From Siphlonurus alternatus (Eukaryota; Arthropoda; Insecta; Ephemeroptera; Siphlonuridae), in assembly GCA_949825025.1 (NCBI GenBank), contig OX463782.1:30971351-31035350 (forward strand): a stretch of 64,000 bases of DNA, written 5' to 3'. Below are positions 27,941 to 41,500 of this stretch, piece after piece (the first letter of the stretch is position 1; every line of letters begins with the position of its first letter). The translations under genes and the position numbers were made by a program. The notes under the pieces are model-generated. The model was not told the origin of the DNA. It saw nothing but the letters and a program-made list of their open reading frames with translations, and ran no database searches.

Positions 27941-28060
27941 AATAATGGGCGCGATTCAAGAAGCAGTTAGCCAGGGTTCTAACCACGTTTAACTTAACCA
28001 TGTTTAACCAGGTGGTTAGAAAACTGACTATATAATTTCTTCGTAAATTGCATCCATTGT
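27941..28060. mobile_element. foldback element FB2-B
   Basis: It starts AATAATGGGCGCGATTCAAG then AAGCAGTTAGCCAGGGTTCT, and ends TTCTTCGTAAATTGCATCCATTG-like sequence. It closely resembles 9541-9709 but is shorter, with a decayed right arm. Confidence 0.85.
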
Positions 28061-28441
28061 ATTTTGTTCATATATTAGTATGCTTGATCTACCTATCTGT
28101 ATTGTGTAGTATTGTATATATAGGTATGAATATGATATAAATGAGTAGCTTTCCAATGTTTTGAATCAAAATCATATCAGATTAATTAATTTCAGTTAAA
28201 AATGGCTTTGATTCTACAAGAAAAATAAATCGTAATACTCTACAAGAGTTATACTAGTTGAGTCAAATAAAAAAATATATACACAATGAAAACAACGTTG
28301 TTTCTTCGAAGAATATAAAAATATTGAAAAATTTAATATATTATATTTGGAAAATAAATAAAAATGTTTAAATATTGAATGAAATTCAATACAATAAATT
28401 TATTTCTCTCCATTAATTGCTATGATCCAATCTACTTTAAA

Positions 28442-28483
28442 ATAGGCAACTTGTTCAGCTTCTAAATGGAAAAAGTTGCCTAT
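28442..28483. repeat. 11-bp perfect hairpin with a repeated motif
   Basis: ATAGGCAACTT (28442-28452) pairs perfectly with AAGTTGCCTAT (28473-28483) across a 20-base loop. TAGGCAACTTGTTC of the left side recurs at about 56013 and, less exactly, at about 5698 (CAACTTGTTAAGCTTC). It may be a remnant of a short dispersed repeat. Confidence 0.4.
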
Positions 28484-29830
28484 ATTGCAGGAGTAAGATA
28501 GCCGTGCTGCAATTGTAACTCACTTTGACTCCATTCGACTACCCCATGATTGTCATATGATATGTAGAAGCAAACATCATTAAAAAAATGTATTTCCTTA
28601 AAATTCAATCCCAGCAGATGACATAGATGTTTTTAATTTACATTTTGCATGCACTCCAGTTTTATATACTAACTAAAATAAAAAATAACGCACTGCATGT
28701 GAAATAGCCTGCACGTGTCAATATTAATAAAGGGGAAAAAGTAATAATTTATTCATGCTTCATATTTATAAATTTTGTATGCATTTTTATTCTATTTATT
28801 TAATATATATTTTTTTTAAATGAGGTATTAATTTTAACATGCACTATCAAATATTACAATAATTTGTATACATATTGATATTGTCTTTATTGATTTACTA
28901 ATTAATTTTGTACCATTGCGAGTGTTTATTGTTTATTTAAGAAAAAAAAATAAATACTTTTTAGTTTTAATTTATTAATTTTTCTGCATTTAAATTTCAT
29001 GCGCGTAAGCAAAATCTAAAAATAACTAATTAAAAAAACAGATTAAAATAAAATGCAATTAATCTACGGTTTTGTTAGTGCGTAAGATTAATTGTTTTAA
29101 ATTGATAAGAATTTACGTAACATATATATCACTCTACACATGCAACGTATGATGATAATATCTGATGAATTTATTTCTACAACTCTACTGACTCGTTATT
29201 TCCGTTTTATCTCTTATCAGAAAATCTCAAAAATACGATACGTAACAATTTTATTCTTCAAATGTTAAATTGGTTTTCAACGAGTATATCCACCAATGAG
29301 AAGAGACTTTATGAAATATCTACCAATAGAAAGACACGATTCAAATACGATTTAAACTTAGTTTTAGGTATATACTATCTGCGTGACCTAACCACCATTG
29401 CGTATGTGGGTAGGAAGGTTGAGGTTAGGAGAGCAGGCCACGTATGTGTGTGTATCATGCTAATCAAGTAGCCATACGAAGGAGAAACATACGCTCTCTC
29501 TAGAGACCATAATATCTCTCTTTGATACTTAACCTTTCTTCTTCCTCTAATATTTATAATAGAATTATAAATATACATTTTTTTCCCCCGAAAAAAAAAA
29601 GTGACATTAATTATATGAAGCATAAGTAGCTACAGTGTGTATTTTAAACACGTATACACCGTATCATATATTAAATAGACGTTTTTTAGTGGGAAAAGTA
29701 TACTATAAAAGGTAAAAAATGACATAACTTTTTGAATACGTTCATGTACTTGTTATATAGTAAAATATATATGACATATATATGAATATAAAAATAAAAT
29801 AACGATTAAAAACAATATAATATATCATAG

Positions 29831-29952
29831 TTTTACGAAGGAGGGTCCAGAAAAATATATCCAGGTTTTTCCCCAAACACTTCTATATAGCGCCATAGAT
29901 TTAGACTGCCACATAACGTGGTAATAATGAAATACCTTCGTAAATCGCACCT
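29831..29952. mobile_element. foldback element FB2-D, decayed
   Basis: The left part is TTTTACGAAGGAGG then a CCAGGTTTTTCC stretch. The right end is ATACCTTCGTAAATCGCACC, matching the family end. It lies just left of the GC-richer islet at 30110-30285. Confidence 0.6.
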
Positions 29953-30109
29953 TTTCAAAATTCTATTACTTTAAATTTTAATATAATTAAGAAACTGAAA
30001 CACAATATGAAAATTTATAAATAATAATAACTTGTGTAGATAAAATTATTATGAAACATAATCTTGTTATTTCTCTGCATATTTATCAAAGCTCTCAGGT
30101 GGTTAAGGA

Positions 30110-30285
30110 AGGTAGAGTGGGGTGGGTGGTGGCGCTGATTTAGTGCAGAGACGCCTTTCTGGCGCCAGGGGCCTTGAGAGAGACGTGAGAGCAATAACTT
30201 GTCTCTCCTAGCTGCTGCTGCTGCTTGGCGCACACTCGACACCTCTCATTCCTACAGAAGTTGTGACCGCCATGTTCCCGAGAAG
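30110..30285 (+). promoter_or_regulatory. GC-rich islet with a possible plus-strand first exon
   Basis: A GC-richer patch contains GGCGCC, a (CTG)5 run and then GTGACCGCCATGTTCCCGAG. The ATG at 30272 has a good initiation context (CCGCCATG) and is followed after 11 more bases by AG|GTACGTAAT, a good 5' splice site (30286). A pyrimidine-rich CATTCCTACAG also lies upstream of the ATG. This could be a promoter and first exon of a gene nested in the intron on the opposite strand, or chance. No downstream exon was identified. Confidence 0.25.
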
Positions 30286-32145
30286 GTACGTAATTATTTC
30301 AATATACAACATTGCTAGTCTCTTGTTAGAAGAGAAAGGAATAATAATTCTTTGGATGCTATAATAAATTATGTAAGAATATAATCATTTATGTCATCTT
30401 TATAATATCACATAACAAAAATTTTAAACACAACAATAGTATGAATATAATTTATATAAAATTTAATTAAATTAAAATATTTTGTGAAATATATATGAAA
30501 GAGAAAGGAAATATGTATATGTATATATATTTCAAGACTTAATATAAAAGTCATATTAATATAATGTGACGTAAATTTTATATTTTTACATTTATTTTCA
30601 TTGCATTATCTTACTTTTAATTCAATTTTCAATTAATTTTTTTTATATATAATATAATAAATTTTATATCTTATTTTATTGAATGAAAATATGTAAATTT
30701 TCGTTTCGTCGATTCAGAGTAATAAATCTTAAAATGTAAAAAGATGCTTTTGAATACTTGATGTAAAAATATTTCAGAAGAAAGAGTTAAAAAAAAAAAA
30801 CATTTTAAGAGGAGTTTGTGCTAAGCTCAGTGTGAAATTAACTAATTTAAGTTAGAACCAATTTATATTAAAAAAATATATACGTATAAAAAAATGAGAA
30901 GTTAAAAAATTCACAATGTCAGTTAGCGGCATAAAGCGTCATCTATCTTTCTTTTATTTTTTTATACCAGCAAGCCAACCACTTTCAAATTAAGATAAAT
31001 TCTCCATTCTCTGTGCTACAACACAAGCAAAAAAAGAAGAAGAGTGTTTCACACAATTTTATTTTAACATTGGAAGTAGTTGACTTTTGTGTTGTAAATT
31101 GATTTATTAACAAGAATTTAAAATGTAAAAATATGTCAATTTAGGAGCGAAAGAGACGAAAAAGAAATAATTTTTCTTTCTTGTTTAACAAAGTTTACTA
31201 TTTTATCTTAATTAAAGTGAAAGATATGATATTACTTTAAAATATTTTACACTTTATTTATAAATGCTGACAAATTTAGACATGTTTCACTTAATCATGG
31301 AAATTCAACATTTCAATATTAAAATAGACAAGTTGTTTATTATAAAATAATATCTTAGGATTTTGATACACAAATTCAAATTCAAATAAAACCATCTTAC
31401 ATTCAAGTGGAAATTAAAAAGTACTACATTTTGAATTGTTATATATATATAATAATTTTTATTGGAACTTATATTTACTTTTCATTGCTGAATATTTGAC
31501 AGATTTAATGATATTTAAATAAAAATCGCAAAATCCAGCTCACAAATTAAAACATAAACATACCGAATCTGTACTTTATTGAACTTGTATCTAAAGTTCA
31601 TTGAGTATGTTTAGCCTCATATGGAGAAGGTGAAAGGGTAGTAGTTATGGGGGCTTGTGCCGCAGGGTATTTGATTCTGGCTATGAGGAGTATTTACTGC
31701 AAGACCACACTGCTACTGTAATGTTTGATCAACGTTAAGTTTCTCATGAAATGTATTTGATATGTAACTGAAATGAATAGCCTTAGGGATATTATATATT
31801 TCGTAAAATTTATTTGTAAATACAAAATCAGGTAAATATTTATTATTTACAATCAAGTAACTAATATTATATTCACATACATATTATATAATATCATCAT
31901 TAAGTATTTCAAAACTAATGATATTTAAGTAATATTAACGTTACTAAGATAGATTGTTGACAGTGGAGTAATAAGGTGGTTGAATGAGCAACACAATCAG
32001 TCTACTTTACAGGGGATAAGTGCAAACAGGCATGCTGAAATAGTACAGATTTCTGCAGGCAGGAAAGAGTTAAAAAAAATAATAATATTAAATTTTATAA
32101 CTTTTTCTCACCTATCACCTCAGAATTTAAAATTTATCTCTACAT

Positions 32146-32478
32146 AATGGACAACATACATGACAAAATTTTTATTGCAGAAATGAATAGAGGGTACCAA
32201 ATTATGCAACTCTGAATTTTTTTAGATTTTTTTGAGAACCGGAACTATTTTTAAATAATTATTGAAAGTCCTGTGATGTCAGTTGGCACCCCTGAATCCT
32301 TAATAAAAAGGATAGAGACTGGACGCCTATTGACGCCTCCAGGGGGCGTGGCCGCACTTTCAATAATTATTTAAAAATAGTTCTGGGTCGCAAAAAAATC
32401 TGAAAAAATTCGGAGTAGCATAATTTGGTACCCTCTATTTATTTCTGCAATAAAATTTTTTCATGTATGTTGTCCATT
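32146..32478. mobile_element. foldback element FB1-A, 333 bp
   Basis: Long inverted repeats start ATGGACAACATACATGA and end with the reverse complement TGTATGTTGTCCAT. Each arm contains a GCAGAAAT-like block, then GAGGGTACCAAATTATGC, then a CTGAATTTTTTTAGA-like small palindrome. The centre contains CCTTAATAAAAAGGATAGAG, a motif shared with the other family members. No coding capacity is present. It is best explained as a non-autonomous (MITE-like) transposable element. The superfamily is not identified and the target-site duplication is unclear. Confidence 0.85.
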
Positions 32479-34591
32479 TAAATATTTTTTTTTAATATTT
32501 TGCATCCGTGGCTGTAGCCCCGCTAACAAAGATGCCGACGACAGTTTAAACTTTGACGTCATATGCAAGGGCCAAATAAATTATAACTTTATAATAGAGG
32601 CTTCAAGTCATCTGATTTTGCGGTATTCCTACCGTCTCATCCAAAACAATGTAAAAAAAACAACTCAAAATCGCCTTTTTGGCATTAATTAATTTTTTTA
32701 GAGGAAAATGAGTTCTTGATTCATTATCAGAAGATCGCTAAATGTGGGGGTTTCAAATTAATAGCTTTAATAGTTACTGAGAAATAATTCAAATTTTGTA
32801 ACATGGAGGCTTATGGAGAAAATTTTCCCGCCGGGGAACACTTGAAGCTTCTATTAAAATTCTCATCCATCAATTAAAATATTATTGACAGCACACATAA
32901 GGCTAGTAAAATATTTCAAATATTGGTTTTGAAATGAGCAGATTTTTACATATTTTCTAGTCTGGTCTGTGTGTGTCGTATGTGCTCAATGTTGGTGGTA
33001 TGAAAGGTCTAGGAGGACAGCATTATGTGCGTGACAGTGCTGGGATATTGTCGCCAGATTGGCGGCTCCAGTCACCGAGATATGACAGCACCCAGAGTGT
33101 TAGCTGCTGCTGCTGCTGCTACTCTCGATCCTTATACTACTAGCACCCACCGATATGAGAAAACGCCCCTCTTTCTCCCACACAAGTATACGCAAGGAAT
33201 ACAAAATCGAAAAGAGAGGTATGACAGTTACCATATGTTCAATCAAAATATATTAAAAAAAAAATTGAGATTGAATGTAAAATAAAATGTAATTTATAAA
33301 CAATAAAATTGTTGATTTTGTTTTATAGCTGTTATCATGCAAGTACCAACAAGCCCATAATATCAGTTATGAATGTGGTGTGTTCCATCTGGTATATATT
33401 TGCTGTAGTCACGTTTCAATGAAACTGTTTTATTTTTTATGTAACAATTTCAAACAACTGTACATATTAATGATTCAAATTTACATTCAGAAGGAAAAAA
33501 AAAATGTGTTACGAGTTCTTGCTGATATTTTTGAGATATAACATTATAATAAAATCACGTCAGGCTTCTAATATTTGTAAAACAAAATATTTCCATTGTT
33601 TGCAATTTTAAAATGAATATATACCGGAAAACAATTTTTATGTAGTCAAATTATATTTGAGTGTGAATTTTGGTGACATCCGGAGAAAATATATCCGTTC
33701 TGACAGAAATAATAATCTTGAACTTTTGGAAACGTAAAGAATCTTTAACAACGATTATTTGAAAATTGTACCTATATATCGTCAGTAGCTATATAACTAA
33801 AAATATTGTATCAGAGATAACTCTTTACATATTTCTAACAACATCTAGATATACATTGATTTAATCTAAGAGTTTATATGGATGAAGTAGTACGATCATG
33901 ATATAAAATTCTATGGAATATTATTCACCTTAACCAAGATGGCTGCCATAGTATTTAACATGAAGTGCGCTCAACTCTAGGTAAATGTACCTTAAGTGTA
34001 CCTTTAAATTGACATGCCTTGCAATCTGTCCGTTTGGTTCCCACCCTCCTACTACCAGACAATTCAATCAGGAATACTAAGGAGCAGGAGGGAGGAGATT
34101 GAGATTGGAGCAGTGAGGTGTGTGGGGAAGAGCAGGAGTGCCAGGAGAGATACGCAGATCTACCGGCAGGGAGAAGAGAAAAACCATTTGAACATTCATT
34201 ATTTGAATATGCCTATAGAATAAAAAAAAATGCGATTTTTAAATGAAAAAAATTGCAGCACACATATAGTATAAAAAATACCATTTTTCCTATAGAAAGG
34301 ATTATATTTCATAAAGATTAAATATGATTAATATTATTCAATTAAATTCATTGATTTTTCAATATATATTTGATTCTATATATAAAAACTTAACTTTATT
34401 GTCATAAAATAATAGAAATGATTTATTAAAAATCATAAATCATAATTTATGTTATTTTTCAGAAATATTTTGATTTCAATATAGGGTGAGTAAATTTGAA
34501 TATTTTTATTTATATCAATAATGATAATCAAGTTAAATTTATTAAATATTTTTGTGAGTCAGCGACAGTGTTATTGAATAATGAAGAGTTG

Positions 34592-34828
<237 letters not shown>

Positions 34829-34900
34829 TTGAAGGACATAGTTATAAGAGAAGGAAGACCAGCAGAAGGTCGGAAGATCGCCCTTTCAATTCCACGCGAG

Positions 34901-35100
34901 NNNNNNNNNNNNNNNNNNNNNNNNNNNNNNNNNNNNNNNNNNNNNNNNNNNNNNNNNNNNNNNNNNNNNNNNNNNNNNNNNNNNNNNNNNNNNNNNNNNN
35001 NNNNNNNNNNNNNNNNNNNNNNNNNNNNNNNNNNNNNNNNNNNNNNNNNNNNNNNNNNNNNNNNNNNNNNNNNNNNNNNNNNNNNNNNNNNNNNNNNNNN
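34901..35100. other. assembly gap, 200 N
   Basis: There are exactly 200 N, which looks like a placeholder length rather than a measured gap. It begins 72 bases after a 232-bp (GA)n tract, a common cause of assembly breaks. Sequence on the two sides may not be contiguous or complete. Confidence 0.99.
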
Positions 35101-36464
35101 TTATCGCATTTTTTTATTCTCAAGCGTGCCCTTAATTTACTTTGCTTTTGAACAGACAGTAAGTGAGTGTGCAGTAGAGAACTACTCTTTGCCCGGTGCG
35201 TGAAATTTGCAGCGCGTAGAAGAAAATCAGAAAACTTTACCTACAAATCATCATTATTTAGACATTTTCTCGTACTACGTGATTTACTATAGTAAAAAGT
35301 TCTTTATAATGTTATTTTAGTGTAATATAAAAATTGTAAAATAATTTGGCACATACAGAGAGAAAAAAAAATGCACAATATTTTTTAGCATAGAATATTT
35401 TGTTTCATGAAAATAATAAATTATAACATATTATAATATATTCTTAAAACATCAACAACTTGTTGTACATTGTAATATTGAAAATTTTAATATAAAATAT
35501 AAAATATATTTTTTTTTATTAAATAAAAACGTTTAAAAAATTATTCTAGACACGAACTTTACATATTTTTGATAACTTTGGTATGGTTGGGTGTTCTATA
35601 ATAGATTTTGAACCAAGTGTTACCAAAAATAAAAAAAGGAAAGAGGTAAAAGAAGAAGATGATGAAAATACTCTGAGGGGAGGTGAGAAAATTTCCATAG
35701 AAACAAGTATCTGTAGAAGCTCCAAAACTTAAGAAGAAGGATATTTCTCAATGAAAGCTGCTTGCGATTGAAAACCCTTATCTTATCCACTCGCCAACTA
35801 TTCTAATATGGATCTCATTCTCACTATAAGAAGAAGTCTTTGTTCAGACGCTATGACTCTTTCTATTTGCTTGACTGAACACATTCATTTCATCGTCAAA
35901 GAAGCGACTAAAATGGCCTTCTTAACTAACTAACTATACGTCTTTTATATTTATATACTAAAGGAATATTTAATACATTATCTTGATATAAAAAAAAAAG
36001 TTATGAACTTTTAACCTTTTTAGCTTATTTAACTAAAAAAGTACAACGAAATTAAATATTCAACATAATTATTTGGTAAATTATTGCATGACTTTTTTTT
36101 AATGTAAAAAATATAGCAACATTTTTCTTTTTTACTCTTTCATTTCACATTTTACTCTTTAGATCAAAGATGAAGGAATAAAGATATATAGCTAACAATC
36201 TGTAGTATGAACATTTAATAGGATTCTCAAGAGGCTAAAGTTAAGTCGTTAAAAACTTAACCCTAGTACCACACGCATCTCCCCCCTCCTTCTTCTTTAC
36301 CAAACGTTTTCGCGTATACCTTAGCTAATAACTTTTCGAAACTGCGAAGAAGCCGGGTTAGCTCCTGTTTCGCTTCAACGATATCCGTCAGTTTGCAATA
36401 AAAGTGTACGATTTTTCTCATCTTTTTTAAAAATATACAACTCTTGCTAAGAGTTTTTATTTTT

Positions 36465-36467
<3 letters not shown>

Positions 36468-36549
<82 letters not shown>
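36468..36549 (+). repeat. (CT)n microsatellite, about 82 bp
   Basis: This is a pure CT dinucleotide array ending in TTTCCCCC. It is the second of three long GA/TC arrays within 3.7 kb (34.6, 36.5 and 38.2 kb). Confidence 0.97.
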
Positions 36550-36552
<3 letters not shown>

Positions 36553-37772
36553 CCTGATAGTGCGTAGAGAGTTTTGTGAAAGGTATCCGCCTGGAAAGAG
36601 GGCAAAAGAAGTAGACGAAGAAAAATGCTGGTAGGGATGGGAAACGTAGAATGAAAAAAAAAAAAAAAAAGTTTGAACTTCATCCACTACATAAAGTATC
36701 TAGAACGGTAATAGCCACTACACATCCCACTTCATCATCGCATAAATGGCAATGTTTGGAGGGTAAATTTTGATATTCAATCTTACTTCAAAACGAATTA
36801 TAGCAGGGATATCACAAAAAGAAAGTATAATATGAGATAAAATATAAAAAAGTTAGAAAAAAAAGTTATAGTATTAAGTATATAATATATTAAGAGCATA
36901 AAAGAAAATAAAAATGAAGGGAAAGAGGATAATTTATGAGGATCGTTAGAAAAAGTTTATTGAATTGCCAAAATATAACATTTAATTTTACGGTAATTAC
37001 AACAAAAACAAAAGGGAAAAAAAGTTAAGTTATTTATGAAATTTATGATAAGAAAAAAAGTGAATATCAACATAAAACTTTTCAAATAATGCTAAAAGTT
37101 CTAAATGTAATGTTTAATTCTGATATAAGAATGAAAGCATTACAAAATAACTTAATATATACGTTTTATAATAACACTACAGACTGATTAAAAACCCATA
37201 AATTTAGTATTTTTGTGTTACTTTATACAGGATTATATTTCAAAATCTTCAATATGGCATTCAAAAGATAATATAATAATTCAACCCATCATTTTAGTAC
37301 CATCATTTTCAAACATTCCTCTCTATATCTTCAAGGTAACTAGACACTTTGAATAATAAGCTATATATCGGACGTTTGTCCATATAAATCAGTACTCCAT
37401 TAATATACAGGATAGATAGGAAAGTAAAAAAAAATTGTAAATGCTGACAAAGATGTCAGAGATTTAAAATCATTTGAACAAAGTAGGATCAGACCACACA
37501 GGCAGGTAAAATATGTGGTGCTTGACTTTGCAATTGATTGGCTAAAAGTACGCTCGTGACCTGCTTAAGTTGATGCCACCACATCTCTGCATGACCACCG
37601 TGCATGCAGTTATAACTAACTGCAGCTCTAAATCAACCTTCCTTTTACGTTGATATGTTAAATGTCTAAACATGTGCTAAATGAACTTTATATCATGCAA
37701 TTAAACATAGGATTTTTACTTTTTACTTTAGTCATATATCGTATGTATATATTATAATACTTTTATTTAAGA

Positions 37773-38036
37773 ATGGATTATCATCATTATTTTTTATAAA
37801 TAGAAAGAAGATAAAAAATTGTGCTACCCTGATTTTTTTCAGCTTTTATCATGCCCCAAAAAGTTTCTTTAATATATTAAAACTTCAGTTTTAGCCCCCC
37901 TATCCTTTGCAAAATCCTTTCCGGAAAGTGGAATTTCAATAATTTTTTAAAACATTATCGGACTCTTCAAAAATCTTATAAAAATCAAAGTAGCATAACT
38001 TTCTATCATCACTTATACTTTTTTTATATACTCCAT
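37773..38036. mobile_element. foldback element FB1-D, diverged copy
   Basis: The left end is ATGGATTATCATC and the right end ...ATACTCCAT. The arms carry GTGCTACCCTGATTTTTTTC and its partner AAAATCAAAGTAGCATAAC. The centre CCCTATCCTTTGC is the reverse complement of the family's GGATAGG motif, so this copy lies in the opposite orientation. It ends about 190 bp from the (TC)n tract at 38224. Confidence 0.7.
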
Positions 38037-38218
38037 ATTAGGATTATTATAATTCAATGGTTATCATATTTTTAATAAACTATTGATGTTAAAATTTTGT
38101 TGGATATGTTCTATAAAAAATTGTTTACGTTTTTTATTTAATTTTAGTGCAATAAAATGAAAATGTAACTTTTTTATTTAAAACTTTTTTGTGTGGGTGT
38201 TTTAATATTTGCTTTCTT

Positions 38219-38323
<105 letters not shown>

Positions 38324-38444
38324 TTTTAGTGTTTTGACAAGAGAGTAATCTGAAAGTTCTGTTGTGGAAACAACGAAAAATACGTGACATAAAAACAGAA
38401 GATTAGTAAAAATAATAAGGTATTATAAATAAAAAGTACTTTAC

Positions 38445-38529
38445 CTTTTTGCCATCGAGCTCATGAGTTCCTTGAGCTAAAACCTTGTCTACGCTTGCAG
38501 GATCAGCGAACGTCAGAAATCCAAATCCC
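38445..38529 (-). CDS. Rbp6: Musashi/Rbp6-family internal exon encoding the RNP1 half of RRM1
   Basis: Read on the minus strand, a pyrimidine-rich acceptor ending in TTGTTACAG is followed by 85 bases. One base completes a codon split with the previous exon, and 28 whole codons follow, beginning [15 protein letters not shown] and ending HELDGKK. The donor is AAG|GTAAAG. GFGFLTF, with the arginine expected from the split codon, is the RNP1 octamer of an RNA-recognition motif; its aromatic residues contact RNA. Musashi proteins carry two RRMs and bind UAG-containing 3' UTRs to control translation in stem cells and neurons (family knowledge). The exon starts in phase 2 and ends in phase 0, and as I recall these boundaries match vertebrate MSI1/MSI2. 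Leucine at RNP1 position 6 is less usual than valine or isoleucine. The exon is too short to be found by an ORF search. The neighbouring 13309-13350 exon continues the peptide exactly. Rbp6 rather than msi is inferred from the downstream PKVAFPRRAHPK. Confidence 0.93.
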
Positions 38530-41500
38530 CTGTAACAAGAGTAGGAAAAAAACATTCATTAATATTTTAAATTATAATTTAACAAAAAAAAATGTATTTA
38601 AAAACATTTGTTAAAAATGTCAAGAATTACAAACAAAATTCTTTAGAGAAATTTTTTCATTTATACAAAAAAAAATTCTTTAAAGCCTATAAATTGAAGT
38701 GACTTCTTAAATTAAAAATTATATAAAAATCTAATTATAATTTCAAAAGGTTTAAATCTTGAAAATTAGTAATTAACACTTTGAGTTTTAAATTAACTTA
38801 TAAATAGGTATTAAAAAATTGAATAAATTAATGCTTATCAATGTGGCAGTTTCTTGATTAAATTTTATTACTTGATTTTTGGGAAAATATCAATATTACA
38901 ACACTATTTTCTGAGTCATTTAAAATGTCAAAAATATACAGTAGGCTGTGTAAATAGTTCTACATCATAGTTATTAATATTATAAAAAGTACAACACATT
39001 ATCAACATAATTCAATCTGAGGTGAGCAAGGGTAAAATTATATCAACACTACTTAAGTGGAGTAAGATTTTTATCTCACGATTTTTGCCATGTACACACT
39101 AACACGCATGGGTGTAAAAATAAACTTGCAAATAAATCAGTAGCAAAATAAATATACCCCTTCAAAAACTTTGAAATTAATTGAAAATGTGATTTTAAAA
39201 CTTAAAATTATACACAACTAATTTGTAAAACAAATACAAAGCTTCAGTTAATTTAACAACGAAAAGACTTCAATCTTTTAAAACAATAAACCATCAACAT
39301 TTTATTTTTACTACGGCTGTTGTTTGTTGATATAAAATAATAAATTTAAATCAACAAAACTTTTATATAAACCTATTTATAAAACTTCAAAAATCTTTTT
39401 AAATATATAAGCTATTTTATACAACTTACTAAATTTAATACCGTATAATTAATAATTTAAAAACACGTAAAACATGTTATAAAATTATTAAAGCAATTGA
39501 ATATAAAAGTGACGTCATTTTTTATATTGACTAGTATGTTTGAGGAGGTTGGTTATTGGAAGGGCTCTCCCCCCCCCCTCCATTCTCCCCCAGGAGTATC
39601 TGACCTTCTTCTTCAAGAAGTATATCGACAGCAGCAGGCCACGATAGTTGCTTTGATTTATCATCACAATCACGTTTCCATTAATACTAAGTAAACCTAT
39701 CATAAATTTCAACCCTGTTATCACACACTATTTATATACTTATAGCTTGCATGACTAAACTATAGTAGCATCTTTCTCTTTTTATTTAAAAAAAATGTTA
39801 TATAACCTTATATTTTTGGTATATATTTTATTTTTTAACTATATTTTAAGAATTAAATTTCGAGGTTTCAAGTGTTCGCCAGTCGGGAAAGTTTCTTCCA
39901 TAAACTACCATGTTAATTTTTTTTTCTCAGTAACTATTTAAGACAATTATTCATTTCAAATTATCTACCTCATAATTTAGAAGTATTCTAATTAAGAATT
40001 TATAATTTTCTTTACAAAATTTCTTTAGTGCCAAAACAGCAATTTCAAATATTTTTCTTTTTACATGGATTTAGATACGACGGTGCATAAAAAATTGCGA
40101 AAATCAGCTTGACTTGCAGCCTATAGAGAAATAAAAATAAAAGTTATTGATATGAAATTACACATTAGATTATAGTTATTACTTTATTAATATTTATATA
40201 TAGAAACTTTGTTTTGAAAATTTGAAGTAAATAATTACAACATTACATCATATCTCAAGCTCGAGTAAATAACACTAGCAGTGATTAAATTCTTTTATTG
40301 GATATGTTAGGCTTTAAGGCTCTAGAGACACACTGTTAAAAAAAATACAAGGAAAAAATAAAATAGTTAAGAAAAAATAAACTTGGTAAAAAAAATCCAT
40401 TCTTCTCACAACTAGTTTATAAAGTGTAATTGAAGACATTTTGTGAAACTTGGTATTTTTTCTTGTTTAATATAAAAAAAAAGGTCATGGGGTCAAATTT
40501 AATTCAGACCTAAAGAAGTTTGAGGTCATAGAATGAAGAAGTTGGTAGCTGATATTAACACGTATCTATGTTCTAGTTTGATATATAAAATCTGTACACG
40601 TATACCAAAGTCAGCAACTAAATTAGCAATTCTCAAGTTTATAATATTTTACAAATCTTCTTTGCTAACTTTGTTCATTCTTAAACATGAACAAAAAATA
40701 TTAATTATACTTACAGACAAAAAGTTTTTTTTAAATTTAAGCTCAAACAATCTTGAAAATAGAATTATTAAAAGAGAATATTAAATATAAATTAAATTTT
40801 CATGGTATAATACTTTTTACATGTTTAAGACTGCTTCTTTATTACTTAAAATATTGTAAGAAATTCTACAAATTTATAAAATATAAAATAATGAACTACT
40901 TTTCAGAATTTACAAATCCCCTTTTTTTTAAATATATTACGTAAGAACATGTTTCTATATGCAAAGAACGCTGCAGACGACAAAAATTAGTAGAGCGCCT
41001 AAAGTTAGACAACCAGCGTGATTCTCTTGCACAACGAGTTGCCTAAGCACCCAGGGGCTGTGCATGCCAGATTGTCGGTGTTAGAAAGTCAATAGAGCTT
41101 GTGCATTATAACGAGCACTAAATTCTGAGCTTTTTTATGACAAAACTTGATAAAAATCAATCATGAAGGATAAATAAACTTTTGTTATCATGACCTATTT
41201 TCAAACTTTTTTTTATAACTTTATCATGCATTGATTTTTAAGAAATTATTGATTTGTTTTATTTATTAAAAAAAAAATAATTAAATTTAAATTTTATATT
41301 ATTTCAAGATGTTTTCTTTACTTATTATTTAAGAATATATAAAAAAACGTTTTAATTAAATTCATATATTCATGTATTTTACATAATTAAATTAATTTAA
41401 ATTTTAAGAATTTAAGTAAATATCACAGTAAAAATATAACAAATTTAAATACTGTATACAATCTGCTTCAAATTTCGTTTTTGTACCTCTGGCAAGTTTG

